Source of the DNA: Acinetobacter lwoffii
GTDB lineage: Bacteria; Pseudomonadota; Gammaproteobacteria; Pseudomonadales; Moraxellaceae
Reading direction: 5' to 3'
Assembly: GCF_024129735.1 (NCBI RefSeq)
Contig: NZ_JAMXXK010000030.1
Span: 1 to 43,419, forward strand
DNA: 43,419 nucleotides
A model generated the notes under the pieces. That model worked only from the letters and a program-made list of their open reading frames with translations. It was not told the origin of the DNA and did not search any database. Below are positions 1 to 10,986 of the stretch, in pieces. A program made the translations under genes and the position numbers. Each line of letters starts with the position of its first letter. The stretch's first letter is position 1.

Positions 1-557
1 AAGGATTATCTCTTGAATTAAATAATTTTGCTGATTAATTTAAGATCAAATAAATTGTACGTTTTTTGATTTATGACGGAAGTCTATTAATTTAATATTT
101 ATTCTTAAAATCTAGCTCCAAGCCTAGTCTGCACAAAAATAAACCAGACCTGTTTCATATTATTGCATCCTCCCACTACTTCAACCTAAGAAAATACATA
201 CATAAGCAAATGAAATATATAATTATTATCTTATTAAATTATTGTATATTTTATGTAAAAATCATGCACCATGATTAAACTTTATTCAATTTCCCTTTCA
301 ATTTTAGATTCCATTCTTATTCATTAAATATTTATTTTTTACTTTCTCATGGTTTCCTATAGAGACTTTCTTCAGATTTTAAACCCTACTCTCTTAATAT
401 TTCTTCATCAGAACTTAGTACACCTCCAAAAAAATCAAATTAAATATAATTTTTTCAATCACTTAATATTTTTTAAAATTAATAATTTATAAGTTGGCAT
501 TCGCTTTGCTTAAGTCCTCCCAGCACTACTTCACATAACAAAAGGGTGAAAATTACG
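1..557. other. AT-rich region without a gene
   Basis: I see no supported coding region, RNA gene, repeat or convincing Fur box in this stretch. It is very AT-rich. Short reading frames, including one on the minus strand overlapping the receptor 5' end, have no family resemblance. The right-hand part must carry the promoter and ribosome-binding site of the downstream receptor gene, but no clear -35/-10 pair stands out. Confidence 0.6.
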
Positions 558-3221
558 ATGAAAAAAAACAAATTGGTCGGATCTATGGGGGCTCCAACCG
601 TTGGCAAAAAACTCATCAAATTAAGCGCGTTAAGCTTAAGCATGATGTGTCTTTCGCTGGCACATGCAGCAGATGAACCAGAAAACTCCGCTGCACAACC
701 TACCAAGGTTGAGAAAGTGCGAGTTACTGGATCATCTATTAAAGGTGTAGCCGCACAAAGCGCCTCACCAATCACGATTATTAAAGGTGAAGATCTGGTG
801 AATCAGGGGGTAACCACTGTAGAAGAAGCATTGATGAAAGTCAGTGCCAACCAAGCAAGTTATGTCACAGCACAAAATGTCGGTGCCAGTAATACCAGTG
901 GTTCAACAGCAAATTTACGTGGTCTTGGTTCGGATAAAACTTTAGTTTTAATTAATGGTCGCCGTGTTGCAAGCAGTGCATTTGGTACCGATTCAACCAA
1001 CTTAAACAACATCCCTCTCGCATTGGTAGAGCGCATTGAAGTCTTACGTGACGGCGCATCTGCAGTCTATGGTGCAGATGCAGTGGGTGGTGTAATCAAC
1101 TTTATTACGAAAAAGCAATATGAAGGCGTGGGCATTACTTTAGGTGGTCAAATTCCTGAAGAAAAAGGCGGCGAAAAAATTGACGTTTCGATTTTTGGGG
1201 GATATGGCGATCTAGATGAACAAGGTTTTAATGTCTACGGTGTGATCGATTACCGAAAACAAGATACGATTTGGGCAAAAGACCGTAAAGTCAGCCGCCG
1301 TGGTGGGGTACTTCCTGAATTAGGAATTGATGGCAGTTCAGCAAATGCTTTCCCTGCAAACTTCTACGATCCTATCACAGGTATTTTGGGTAACCCTTAT
1401 GGGGATAATTGTTTAAATACCAAAGATACTGTTGCTGAAGATGGTTTCTGTTATTTAAATACCCAAACTGTTATTGGTATTGTGCCTGAACAAGAGAATC
1501 TTTCTGCGTTAGGTCGCGCAACTTTCAAATTGTCAGATAACTTTAATGCGATTGGTGAGTATATCTATGCACGTGATGAAGTAACCACTTCAATTGCGCC
1601 TGATGTTTATAGCCGTAGTGTGACCTTGCCTTATGCCAGTCAATATTACCCTGGCAAAGGTATTACTCCAGCAGTTGATGGCTTGGCGACTAACACATTA
1701 CAACTGTATCTACGTTCACAAGGCGGTAACCGTGTTTCTAAGTCAATTAACGAATCGAACCGTATCTTTGCAGGGATTGAAGGTGAAGCATACGGTTGGG
1801 ATATGAATGGTGGTGTTACTTATGCAAAAAGTGATGCGACTGACAGTTTCGTAAGTGGTTATTTAAACCGCAGTAGAGTTCAGGCTGCACTTGATAATGG
1901 AACTTTAAACCCATTTGGCCCACAAGCAGCAGCCAATGCCGGCTTATGGAACACTTTTGATGTCAAAGGCGATACCAATCAGGCATCTTTAGAATCCACT
2001 ACAATTGACTTTACCGTGAGTCGTCCAATCTACACACTGCCTGCAGGTGATGTCGGTTTTGCACTCGGTGGCAGTTTCTCCAAACAAGACTGGGAAGCAA
2101 CTGTAAATTCTGAAATTGTTGCTCAAGTTCCAGGCAGTGGTATTGATCCAAATAAACCAAAAAGCTCAGGCGATCGTGACATTAGTGCAGTATTTACTGA
2201 ACTCCAAGTACCTTTATTGACCAACCTGGAATTACAGTTGGCTGCTCGTTATGATGACTATAGCGATTTTGGTGACACCTTTAATCCTAAAGTGGCTTTA
2301 CGTTGGGAACCAGCTAAAGAACTCATGTTCCGTACTTCTTACAGTACTGGTTTCCGTGCACCAAGCTTATATGAGGTCAATGCTCCTTCGGTCAGAACTT
2401 GGACTGGTGCAAGATATAATGACCCGATTCTTTGCCCGGGTGGTACACCAACTGAAACCAGATACCAAACTGAATGTAATACCCAGTTTATCCGTACACA
2501 AGGCGGCAATTCTGAACTAGGTCCAGAAGAGTCAACATCTTACATGGCTGGTTTTGTCTTTGAACCGATCAAAAACTTAGTTTTCACTGCCGATTACTAC
2601 AATATCGAAATTGAAAACTTAGTGGGAACGATTGGTGAAGCATCAATTTTTGGTGATCCAGAAAAGTATGCTCAATACTTTGTTCGTAATGCAGAAGGTC
2701 GTATCGATCATATCTCAACTAACTTGATTAACTCCGGTGGCTTGAAAACCCAGGGGATTGATTTGAGTTTGAACTATCTTTCTCCAATGACGGCAACTGG
2801 CCGCTTCGGTTTTGGTATTGACGGTACTTATGTGATCAAAATGGATTACCAAAGCGAACCAGGCGGCGAGTGGGAAGGTTATGTCGGTGTTTATGATGAC
2901 CCAGCAGTGGTTCGCTGGAAACATACTGCAAACATGAACTGGTCTTATGAAAACTGGAGAATGGTGTTTGAACAACAGTTCGTTCGTGGTTATGAAGACT
3001 ATTCAGAAGAACGCGATGTTGCTGACTACACCGTATACAACATTTCTGGCACTTACAAAGGATTTAAAAATCTGGAGCTAACTGCCGGTATTAAAAATAT
3101 GTTCGATGCAGAACCACCTGCCTCTGACGTAATGGATAACTTCCAATACGGTTATGACCCACGTTATAGCGATCCAACAGGCCGTGCTTACTTCTTACGT
3201 GGTACCTATAAATTCTTTTAA
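558..3221 (+). CDS. TonB-dependent outer-membrane receptor
   Basis: A TonB-dependent receptor of about 887 residues that should import an unknown ligand (siderophore or other nutrient) across the outer membrane. Residues 1-37 form a long signal peptide ending AHA before ADEPE. A TonB-box-like segment (VEKVRVTG, about 51-58) follows, then a plug domain with the conserved LVLINGRR and GASAVYGADAVGGVINFITKK segments, then a 22-strand-type barrel ending in the terminal phenylalanine typical of outer-membrane proteins. I chose ATG 558 over the in-frame GTG at 546 because AAGGG at 542-546 is well spaced for 558. The gene heads a cluster with tonB, exbB and two exbD genes, so it probably works with that dedicated machinery. 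The ligand cannot be read from the sequence. Confidence 0.93.
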   Translation: MKKNKLVGSMGAPTVGKKLIKLSALSLSMMCLSLAHAADEPENSAAQPTKVEKVRVTGSSIKGVAAQSASPITIIKGEDLVNQGVTTVEEALMKVSANQASYVTAQNVGASNTSGSTANLRGLGSDKTLVLINGRRVASSAFGTDSTNLNNIPLALVERIEVLRDGASAVYGADAVGGVINFITKKQYEGVGITLGGQIPEEKGGEKIDVSIFGGYGDLDEQGFNVYGVIDYRKQDTIWAKDRKVSRRGGVLPELGIDGSSANAFPANFYDPITGILGNPYGDNCLNTKDTVAEDGFCYLNTQTVIGIVPEQENLSALGRATFKLSDNFNAIGEYIYARDEVTTSIAPDVYSRSVTLPYASQYYPGKGITPAVDGLATNTLQLYLRSQGGNRVSKSINESNRIFAGIEGEAYGWDMNGGVTYAKSDATDSFVSGYLNRSRVQAALDNGTLNPFGPQAAANAGLWNTFDVKGDTNQASLESTTIDFTVSRPIYTLPAGDVGFALGGSFSKQDWEATVNSEIVAQVPGSGIDPNKPKSSGDRDISAVFTELQVPLLTNLELQLAARYDDYSDFGDTFNPKVALRWEPAKELMFRTSYSTGFRAPSLYEVNAPSVRTWTGARYNDPILCPGGTPTETRYQTECNTQFIRTQGGNSELGPEESTSYMAGFVFEPIKNLVFTADYYNIEIENLVGTIGEASIFGDPEKYAQYFVRNAEGRIDHISTNLINSGGLKTQGIDLSLNYLSPMTATGRFGFGIDGTYVIKMDYQSEPGGEWEGYVGVYDDPAVVRWKHTANMNWSYENWRMVFEQQFVRGYEDYSEERDVADYTVYNISGTYKGFKNLELTAGIKNMFDAEPPASDVMDNFQYGYDPRYSDPTGRAYFLRGTYKFF

Positions 3222-3232
3222 TTAATTACTTC

Positions 3233-3266
3233 GCAAACACTGCTGCCAAGCGGTGTTTGCAGTTTT
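3233..3266 (+). terminator. Hairpin with short T run after the receptor gene
   Basis: GCAAACAC (3233-3240) pairs with GTGTTTGC (3253-3260), with two extra G-C pairs possible in the loop, followed by AGTTTT. The T run is short, so this looks like a leaky terminator or an mRNA 3'-end stabiliser between the receptor gene and tonB. Confidence 0.55.
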
Positions 3267-3366
3267 CCCCCGTTTAATTTTAGCCAAACAAAAAATAATG
3301 CTGCCTGTAATCAAAAAAATTTCTCATCAGTGCACTATTTCCTGTTTGTCTTAAATTCTAGGAGTC

Positions 3367-4071
3367 ATGATGGGCACAAAGTTTGAAGACTTAGAAAAAA
3401 ACTCCGCCAAAAAACTGACTGGTATTGGGGTCGTTGTTTTTTTGCATATCCTGGTTGGCCTAGTACTCATGGCTGGTATGGCAAAAGACATTATTAAACC
3501 GACGGAACAGCCGGTTGAGCTAATGATTATTCAAGATATTAAGCCGCCTGAACCTGAGCCACCAAAAGAAACACCACCTGAACCACCAAAAATCGTGGAA
3601 AAAGTGGCACAAGTGCCTGAGGTGAAACCGGTTGAAAAAGTAGTTCCTGTACAGAAAACACTTCCAACGCCAACCCAACCGACAACTGCTGCAGTACCTA
3701 CTCCCGTTGCAGCGAGTCCTTCACCAAGTCCGGTAGCAGCACCGGCTCCAGTAGTCGCAGCCGCTCCAGCACCAGCTCCTCCACCCGCTGGTGTCACTCG
3801 TGGTGTTTCACAAGGTGAAGCAGGTTGTAAACGCCCAGACTATCCACGTGATGCACTGATGAATGAAGAGCAAGGTGAAGTGCTGATCTCTGTATATGTA
3901 AATACCACCGGCAAGGTCCAAGATGCCAAAGTGAAAAAGTCGAGCGGTAGTCGTGCGCTGGATCGTGCAGCATCCAAGGCCTTCAGTTTATGTACCTTCA
4001 AGCCAGCAATGAAAAATGGCGAGCCGCAAGAATCTTGGTATGACATTCCATATGAATTTGTCCTTGACTAA
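3367..4071 (+). CDS. tonB: TonB-family energy transducer
   Basis: A TonB protein of 234 residues that carries proton-motive energy from ExbB/ExbD to outer-membrane receptors. It shows a short cytoplasmic N-terminus, one transmembrane helix (about residues 17-39) containing His27, and a Pro/Glu/Lys then Ala/Pro-rich periplasmic spacer (about 50-145). The C-terminal TonB domain (about 150-234) has the RPDYPRDALMNEEQGEV and VKKSSGSRALD segments. A ribosome-binding site TAGGAGT precedes ATG 3367. A second ATG follows directly at 3370. It lies 145 bp downstream of the receptor and 37 bp upstream of exbB, in a receptor-tonB-exbB-exbD-exbD cluster. Confidence 0.93.
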   Translation: MMGTKFEDLEKNSAKKLTGIGVVVFLHILVGLVLMAGMAKDIIKPTEQPVELMIIQDIKPPEPEPPKETPPEPPKIVEKVAQVPEVKPVEKVVPVQKTLPTPTQPTTAAVPTPVAASPSPSPVAAPAPVVAAAPAPAPPPAGVTRGVSQGEAGCKRPDYPRDALMNEEQGEVLISVYVNTTGKVQDAKVKKSSGSRALDRAASKAFSLCTFKPAMKNGEPQESWYDIPYEFVLD

Positions 4072-4108
4072 CAGATACAAAAGATAAAGAAAAATCAGGA
4101 GATCCACA

Positions 4109-4990
4109 ATGAAAAAATCACTAAAACCTTTAAAAAATATGACTGCTGCTGGTCTGATTGCCATGAGCACTTTATTGCCCCTGCAAGCAGTTTTTGCCGA
4201 ATCGCCTGCTACGCCAACCAGTACCGTAACGGAAACAGCGGCAACACCAGCGACAGCGGTTGAACCGACGCCTCCAGCACCTGCTGCGGCTGAAGAACCT
4301 GCTCACAATCCTTATGGTCTGGAAGCCATGTGGAAAGAAGGTGATATTGTTTCTAAAGTCACCCTGTTCATTCTGGTCATTATGTCGATCGGCACCTGGT
4401 ACATCATGATCAGCAAATGCCTACAACAAGGCAAGATTCGCAAACAGGCTAAGCAAGCTGAAAATACTTTCTGGGAATCATCTTCTCTAGATAATGCAAC
4501 CGAGAATCTGGATGAAGCCAGCGTCTACCGTTTTATTGCGGAAAAAGGTATCAAGTCAACCAAAAATCATGGTGGCACATTACTTGAGCGTATTGATTTC
4601 AATACCTGGGTCACCATTTCGATTTCCCGTGCAATCGACAAAATCCAGAACCATCTGAGTGGCGGTTTAGCCTTCCTTGCGACAGTAGGTTCTACTGCGC
4701 CCTTTGTTGGCCTGTTTGGTACGGTTTGGGGTATCTATCACGCACTTACCGCGATTGGTGTTTCTGGTCAGGCTTCGATTGATAAAGTAGCAGGTCCAGT
4801 GGGTGAAGCACTAATCATGACAGCGATCGGTCTGGCAGTCGCAGTTCCTGCGGTACTCGGCTACAACTGGTTGACTCGCCGTAATAAAGCGGTCATGGAA
4901 GAAGTACGTACCTTTGGTTCTGATTTACACGCAGTATTACTCAGCGGTGAAATTACAACCAATAATCCTGTTAATCGTGACGTGAAGTAA
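4109..4990 (+). CDS. exbB: ExbB-type proton channel subunit with N-terminal extension
   Basis: MotA/TolQ/ExbB-family inner-membrane protein of 293 residues that forms the proton channel of the Ton complex with ExbD. Residues 1-30 look like a cleavable signal peptide (hydrophobic stretch ending VFAES). A low-complexity Ala/Pro/Thr/Glu segment runs to about residue 67. TM1 is near 81-103 (VTLFILVIMSIGTWYIM). The conserved block GGLAFLATVGSTAPFVGLFGTVWGIYHAL and the last helix (EALIMTAIGLAVAVPAVLGYN) are intact. The first 70 or so residues are extra compared with short E. coli-type ExbB. AGGAG at 4098-4102 supports the start. Confidence 0.93.
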   Translation: MKKSLKPLKNMTAAGLIAMSTLLPLQAVFAESPATPTSTVTETAATPATAVEPTPPAPAAAEEPAHNPYGLEAMWKEGDIVSKVTLFILVIMSIGTWYIMISKCLQQGKIRKQAKQAENTFWESSSLDNATENLDEASVYRFIAEKGIKSTKNHGGTLLERIDFNTWVTISISRAIDKIQNHLSGGLAFLATVGSTAPFVGLFGTVWGIYHALTAIGVSGQASIDKVAGPVGEALIMTAIGLAVAVPAVLGYNWLTRRNKAVMEEVRTFGSDLHAVLLSGEITTNNPVNRDVK

Positions 4991-5006
4991 GAGTGAGGTA
5001 TCAGCC

Positions 5007-5432
5007 ATGGGAATGATGGTCAATTCAAACGACAGCGATGATGAGGTAATTGGAACCATTAATACCACACCTTTGGTTGATATTATGCTGGTTCTGCTCA
5101 TTATCTTCCTGATTACTGTACCGGTTGCCATTCATACCGTACCAGTCGATCTGCCAGAAGAACGTAATGTCCCGTATGAAACCAAGCCAGAAAATGTTCA
5201 GCTGGCCGTCAATAAAACTGGCGATATTTTCTGGAACGAAATCTATATCGCAGATAAATCAGTTTTACTGACCCGTTTACAGGCAGAAGCCCAAAAACGT
5301 CCGCAGCCTGAAGTGCATATCCGTGGTGATCAGATAACGCCTTATGAAGCAATTGATCAGGTGATTAGTACCACCCAACAGGCCGGTATCGGCAAAATTG
5401 CTTTTGTCACCACTCCGCCCGCTACACCTTAA
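5007..5432 (+). CDS. exbD: ExbD-type Ton complex subunit (first copy)
   Basis: ExbD/TolR-family protein of 141 residues: a short cytoplasmic N-terminus, one transmembrane helix (about 21-43) and a periplasmic domain. The proton-carrying aspartate is Asp25 in TPLVDIMLVLLIIF, matching the functional position in E. coli ExbD. It follows exbB by 16 bp and is followed by a second exbD after 21 bp, so the three are almost certainly co-translated from one mRNA. GAGG at 4995-4998 is its likely ribosome-binding site. Confidence 0.93.
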   Translation: MGMMVNSNDSDDEVIGTINTTPLVDIMLVLLIIFLITVPVAIHTVPVDLPEERNVPYETKPENVQLAVNKTGDIFWNEIYIADKSVLLTRLQAEAQKRPQPEVHIRGDQITPYEAIDQVISTTQQAGIGKIAFVTTPPATP

Positions 5433-5453
5433 GCACAAAGAGGGATTAAGTTT

Positions 5454-5870
5454 ATGGGTATGAATGTTGGTTCAAATCAAGATGATGATGTGATGTTAGA
5501 TGTCAACATGACGCCACTGATTGATGTCATGCTGGTCTTGCTGATTATGTTTATTATCACGATTCCATTACCAAATAACTCGATTAATATTGACCTGCCA
5601 AATGGCACGCCTCCTGTAACCGATGAAAAACCGCCGGAGCTGGTGGAATTACGTCTGGATGCACAAGGTAAGATTTTCTGGAATGATCAACCAGTAGAAA
5701 ATACCCAGGCTCTGGAAAATTTATTCAAGACAGTAGCGCAAAAAGCGGATCAGGATCAGATTAAAATCAAAGCAGATCGTGCCACTGAATACAAGCATAT
5801 TGCGATGGTCATGGCGGCGGCTCAACGACTGGAAGTCAAAAAAATTGGCATTATGAGTAACAACAACTAA
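5454..5870 (+). CDS. exbD: ExbD-type Ton complex subunit (second copy)
   Basis: Second ExbD/TolR-family protein, 138 residues, with the same plan as its neighbour: a short N-terminus, TM helix with the essential aspartate at position 24 (TPLIDVMLVLLIMF), and a periplasmic domain. The two copies differ strongly outside the helix, so they are diverged paralogues, not a recent duplication. Both have the key aspartate, so a mixed ExbD dimer is possible. AGAGGG at 5439-5444 precedes the ATG. The gene ends at a strong intrinsic terminator. Confidence 0.92.
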   Translation: MGMNVGSNQDDDVMLDVNMTPLIDVMLVLLIMFIITIPLPNNSINIDLPNGTPPVTDEKPPELVELRLDAQGKIFWNDQPVENTQALENLFKTVAQKADQDQIKIKADRATEYKHIAMVMAAAQRLEVKKIGIMSNNN

Positions 5871-5885
5871 GCATTTTCAAGATAT

Positions 5886-5913
5886 AAAAAACCCAGCATG
5901 TGCTGGGTTTTTT
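5886..5913. terminator. Bidirectional intrinsic terminator between exbD and bfr
   Basis: ACCCAGC (5891-5897) pairs with GCTGGGT (5902-5908) around a 4-nt loop, with an A run on the left and a T run on the right. It can therefore stop both the rightward Ton operon and the leftward bacterioferritin gene. Confidence 0.88.
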
Positions 5914-5925
5914 ATTCATCCGGTT

Positions 5926-6390
5926 TTACATCTGTGACTGAATATAATTTTGCAGACCAATCAGTTCGATTAAGCGCAATTGTTTTTCTAACCAGTAAGT
6001 ATGGTCTTCTTCGGTATCCGACATTTGCTGGCGTAACATATCACGGCTGATATAGTCACCTTTCTCTTCGCACAGTTTGATGCCCTGCGCCAGTTTTTCC
6101 CGCACATGATATTCAAGTTTTAGATCGGCTTTCAGGCAGCTCACCACATCCTCGCCAATCTCAACGTCATCGCGCTGCATGTTTGGCGTTCCTTCAAGGA
6201 ACAGAACACGACGGATAATCGCATCCGCATGCTGGGACTCTTCTTGCATTTCGTGATCGATACGTTCAAAGATTTTGGTCAATCCCCAATCTTCATACAT
6301 ACGAGAGTGAATCAAGTATTGGTCACGAGCAGCCAGTTCGCCACCGATCAACATATTTAAATAATCTACGACTTCTGGATTTCCGCGCAT
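5926..6390 (-). CDS. bfr: Bacterioferritin-type iron storage protein lacking haem Met52
   Basis: A 154-residue ferritin-like four-helix protein that oxidises and stores iron in a 24-subunit shell. The di-iron ligands are all visible by alignment with E. coli Bfr: Glu18, Glu51, His54, Glu93 (Glu94 in E. coli), Glu127 and His130. Tyr25 is also present. Position 52, the methionine that binds inter-subunit haem in classical Bfr, is serine here (EESQHAD), so this subunit probably cannot bind haem. It may be a homopolymeric non-haem ferritin or the haem-free partner in a mixed shell; a second bfr elsewhere in the genome would favour the latter. GGGAG precedes the ATG. Confidence 0.92.
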   Translation of the reverse strand: MRGNPEVVDYLNMLIGGELAARDQYLIHSRMYEDWGLTKIFERIDHEMQEESQHADAIIRRVLFLEGTPNMQRDDVEIGEDVVSCLKADLKLEYHVREKLAQGIKLCEEKGDYISRDMLRQQMSDTEEDHTYWLEKQLRLIELIGLQNYIQSQM

Positions 6391-6418
6391 TTGAATAACT
6401 CCCTACCTGTATTTTGCT

Positions 6419-6447
6419 ATTATGGCGAAAAGCAATTGAATTTGCAA
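6419..6447 (-). promoter_or_regulatory. Predicted sigma-70 promoter of bfr
   Basis: On the minus strand TTGCAA (6447-6442) is separated by 17 bp from CATAAT (6424-6419), about 30 bp before the bfr start codon. Confidence 0.55.
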
Positions 6448-6450
6448 AGC

Positions 6451-6464
6451 TTAACCATGGTTAA
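6451..6464. promoter_or_regulatory. 14-bp perfect palindrome upstream of bfr
   Basis: TTAACCATGGTTAA is a perfect 14-bp palindrome lying just upstream of the predicted bfr -35 box. This is a usual position for an activator. I cannot name the protein. Confidence 0.4.
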
Positions 6465-6732
6465 ATATTTGATTTTTATATAATTAAAATGAGAAGTACT
6501 TGCATTTACACTTCGTTCTTAATGAAATCCCATTTATAAAACAACACTTTGCATTTTCATTACGCTTGCCAATAACCTAAAACCGGCAAATAAACACATG
6601 CGTTAAAATTTGTAAATCTTAATTTTGACCAGACAGATTCATTCTTTTTGTATAAACATCACTGCATTGGCGTACTTCATGCTTAAATTTCGCTTATCAT
6701 TCACACAAATTTAAAACAACAACGGTTCCGAT

Positions 6733-7800
6733 ATGACACATCCACAAACAACAGCGCCTGTTCTGGTTACCGGTGCATCGGGTTATATTGCCAGCTGGGT
6801 CATCCAGAAATTACTCACGCAAGGCTATACTGTACATGCCACGGTACGTGACCTAAATAAAAGTAAAAGCTTTGCCCATTTAGAAAAAATTGCCGACAGC
6901 ACACCGGGAACTCTCAAGTTATTTCAGGCCAATTTATTAAGCCCGGGTTCTTTTGATCAGGCGATGCAAGGTTGTGAAATTGTCTTTCATATGGCCTCAC
7001 CTTTTGTGGTCACCAACTATAAAGATGCAGTCAAAGATATTATCGAACCTGCGGTATTAGGCACTGAAAATGTACTGAATAGTGTCAATCAGACTGAATC
7101 AGTGAAACGCGTAATCGTCACATCGAGTATCGCATCCACTTATGGCGATGCCATTGATATTCTACAAACTGAGAATAACAGTTTTGATGAATCCCACTGG
7201 AATACCACCAGTTCGGCCACACATCAGCCTTATCCTTATTCCAAAGTCATGGCAGAGCGCAAAGCCTGGGAAATGGCTGAAGCACAGAATCGCTGGGATC
7301 TGGTCTGTATCAATCCTGCACTGGTTTTTGGTCAATCCTTAACGCCAAATACCCAATCCGGTAGTGTGGAAGTTCTGCAACAGTTTGCCAATGGCATGAC
7401 TTTGCTTGGCGTTCCACCGATGTGGAATGGCGTGGTCGATGTTCAAGATGTCGCTGAAGCGCATATCCGTGCTGCGTTTAATCCGCAAGCGCATGGCCGT
7501 TATATCATTTGTAGTGAAAGCTTGAGCCTGCTGGAAATGGGCCAAATTCTGCGGGCACATTTTGGCAATAAGTTTCCCTTCCCGCGCAATCAATTGCCGA
7601 AGGCAGCCTTTAAAATGTTCGGGCCTGTAGCAGGTTTTAGCCGTAAATTTGTAGAGCTGAATATGGGTTATCCAATTTTCTTTAATGCGCAAAAAAGTAA
7701 AGATGAGCTCGGCATTGAGTATCGTCCGGTGAAAGAAAGTCTGGTTGAACATTTCCAGCAGCTACTCGATGATGGTGTTGTGAAAAAATATATTCCTTAA
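6733..7800 (+). CDS. NAD(P)-dependent epimerase/dehydratase (DFR-like extended SDR)
   Basis: Extended short-chain dehydrogenase of 355 residues resembling dihydroflavonol-4-reductase-like and aldehyde/ketone reductases. The nucleotide-binding motif TGASGYIASW lies at residues 14-23. The active-site YPYSK (Tyr-x-x-x-Lys) lies near 165, with upstream TSSIAS supplying the catalytic serine. The C-terminal substrate domain is full length. The physiological substrate cannot be told from sequence. The gene stands alone, divergent from bfr and convergent with ligA. Confidence 0.88.
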   Translation: MTHPQTTAPVLVTGASGYIASWVIQKLLTQGYTVHATVRDLNKSKSFAHLEKIADSTPGTLKLFQANLLSPGSFDQAMQGCEIVFHMASPFVVTNYKDAVKDIIEPAVLGTENVLNSVNQTESVKRVIVTSSIASTYGDAIDILQTENNSFDESHWNTTSSATHQPYPYSKVMAERKAWEMAEAQNRWDLVCINPALVFGQSLTPNTQSGSVEVLQQFANGMTLLGVPPMWNGVVDVQDVAEAHIRAAFNPQAHGRYIICSESLSLLEMGQILRAHFGNKFPFPRNQLPKAAFKMFGPVAGFSRKFVELNMGYPIFFNAQKSKDELGIEYRPVKESLVEHFQQLLDDGVVKKYIP

Positions 7801-7811
7801 TCTTTTTATGC

Positions 7812-7838
7812 AAAAAGCCACCCGAAGGTGGCTTTTTT
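7812..7838. terminator. Bidirectional intrinsic terminator
   Basis: AAAAAGCCACC-CGAA-GGTGGCTTTTTT: a perfect stem with a tetraloop, with A and T runs on both sides. It serves the epimerase gene on the right-going strand and ligA on the other. Confidence 0.9.
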
Positions 7839-7870
7839 AACTCTTATTCTTTCATGAAATGTGCAGAGAT

Positions 7871-10985
<3,115 letters not shown>

Positions 10986-10986
10986 A

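Larger units (their letters stand above)
6391..6732. other. Divergent intergenic region bfr / epimerase
   Basis: This 342-bp gap separates two divergent genes. Apart from the bfr promoter and palindrome, a possible rightward -35 (TTGACC, 6625-6630) and a TATAAA (6651-6656) are present, but their 20-bp spacing is poor. I see no gene in it. Confidence 0.5.

Noticed and set aside
479..775. A 98-codon minus-strand frame over the 5' end of the receptor gene
   Set aside because: It lies opposite a confident gene, has no family resemblance and no promoter-like sequence.
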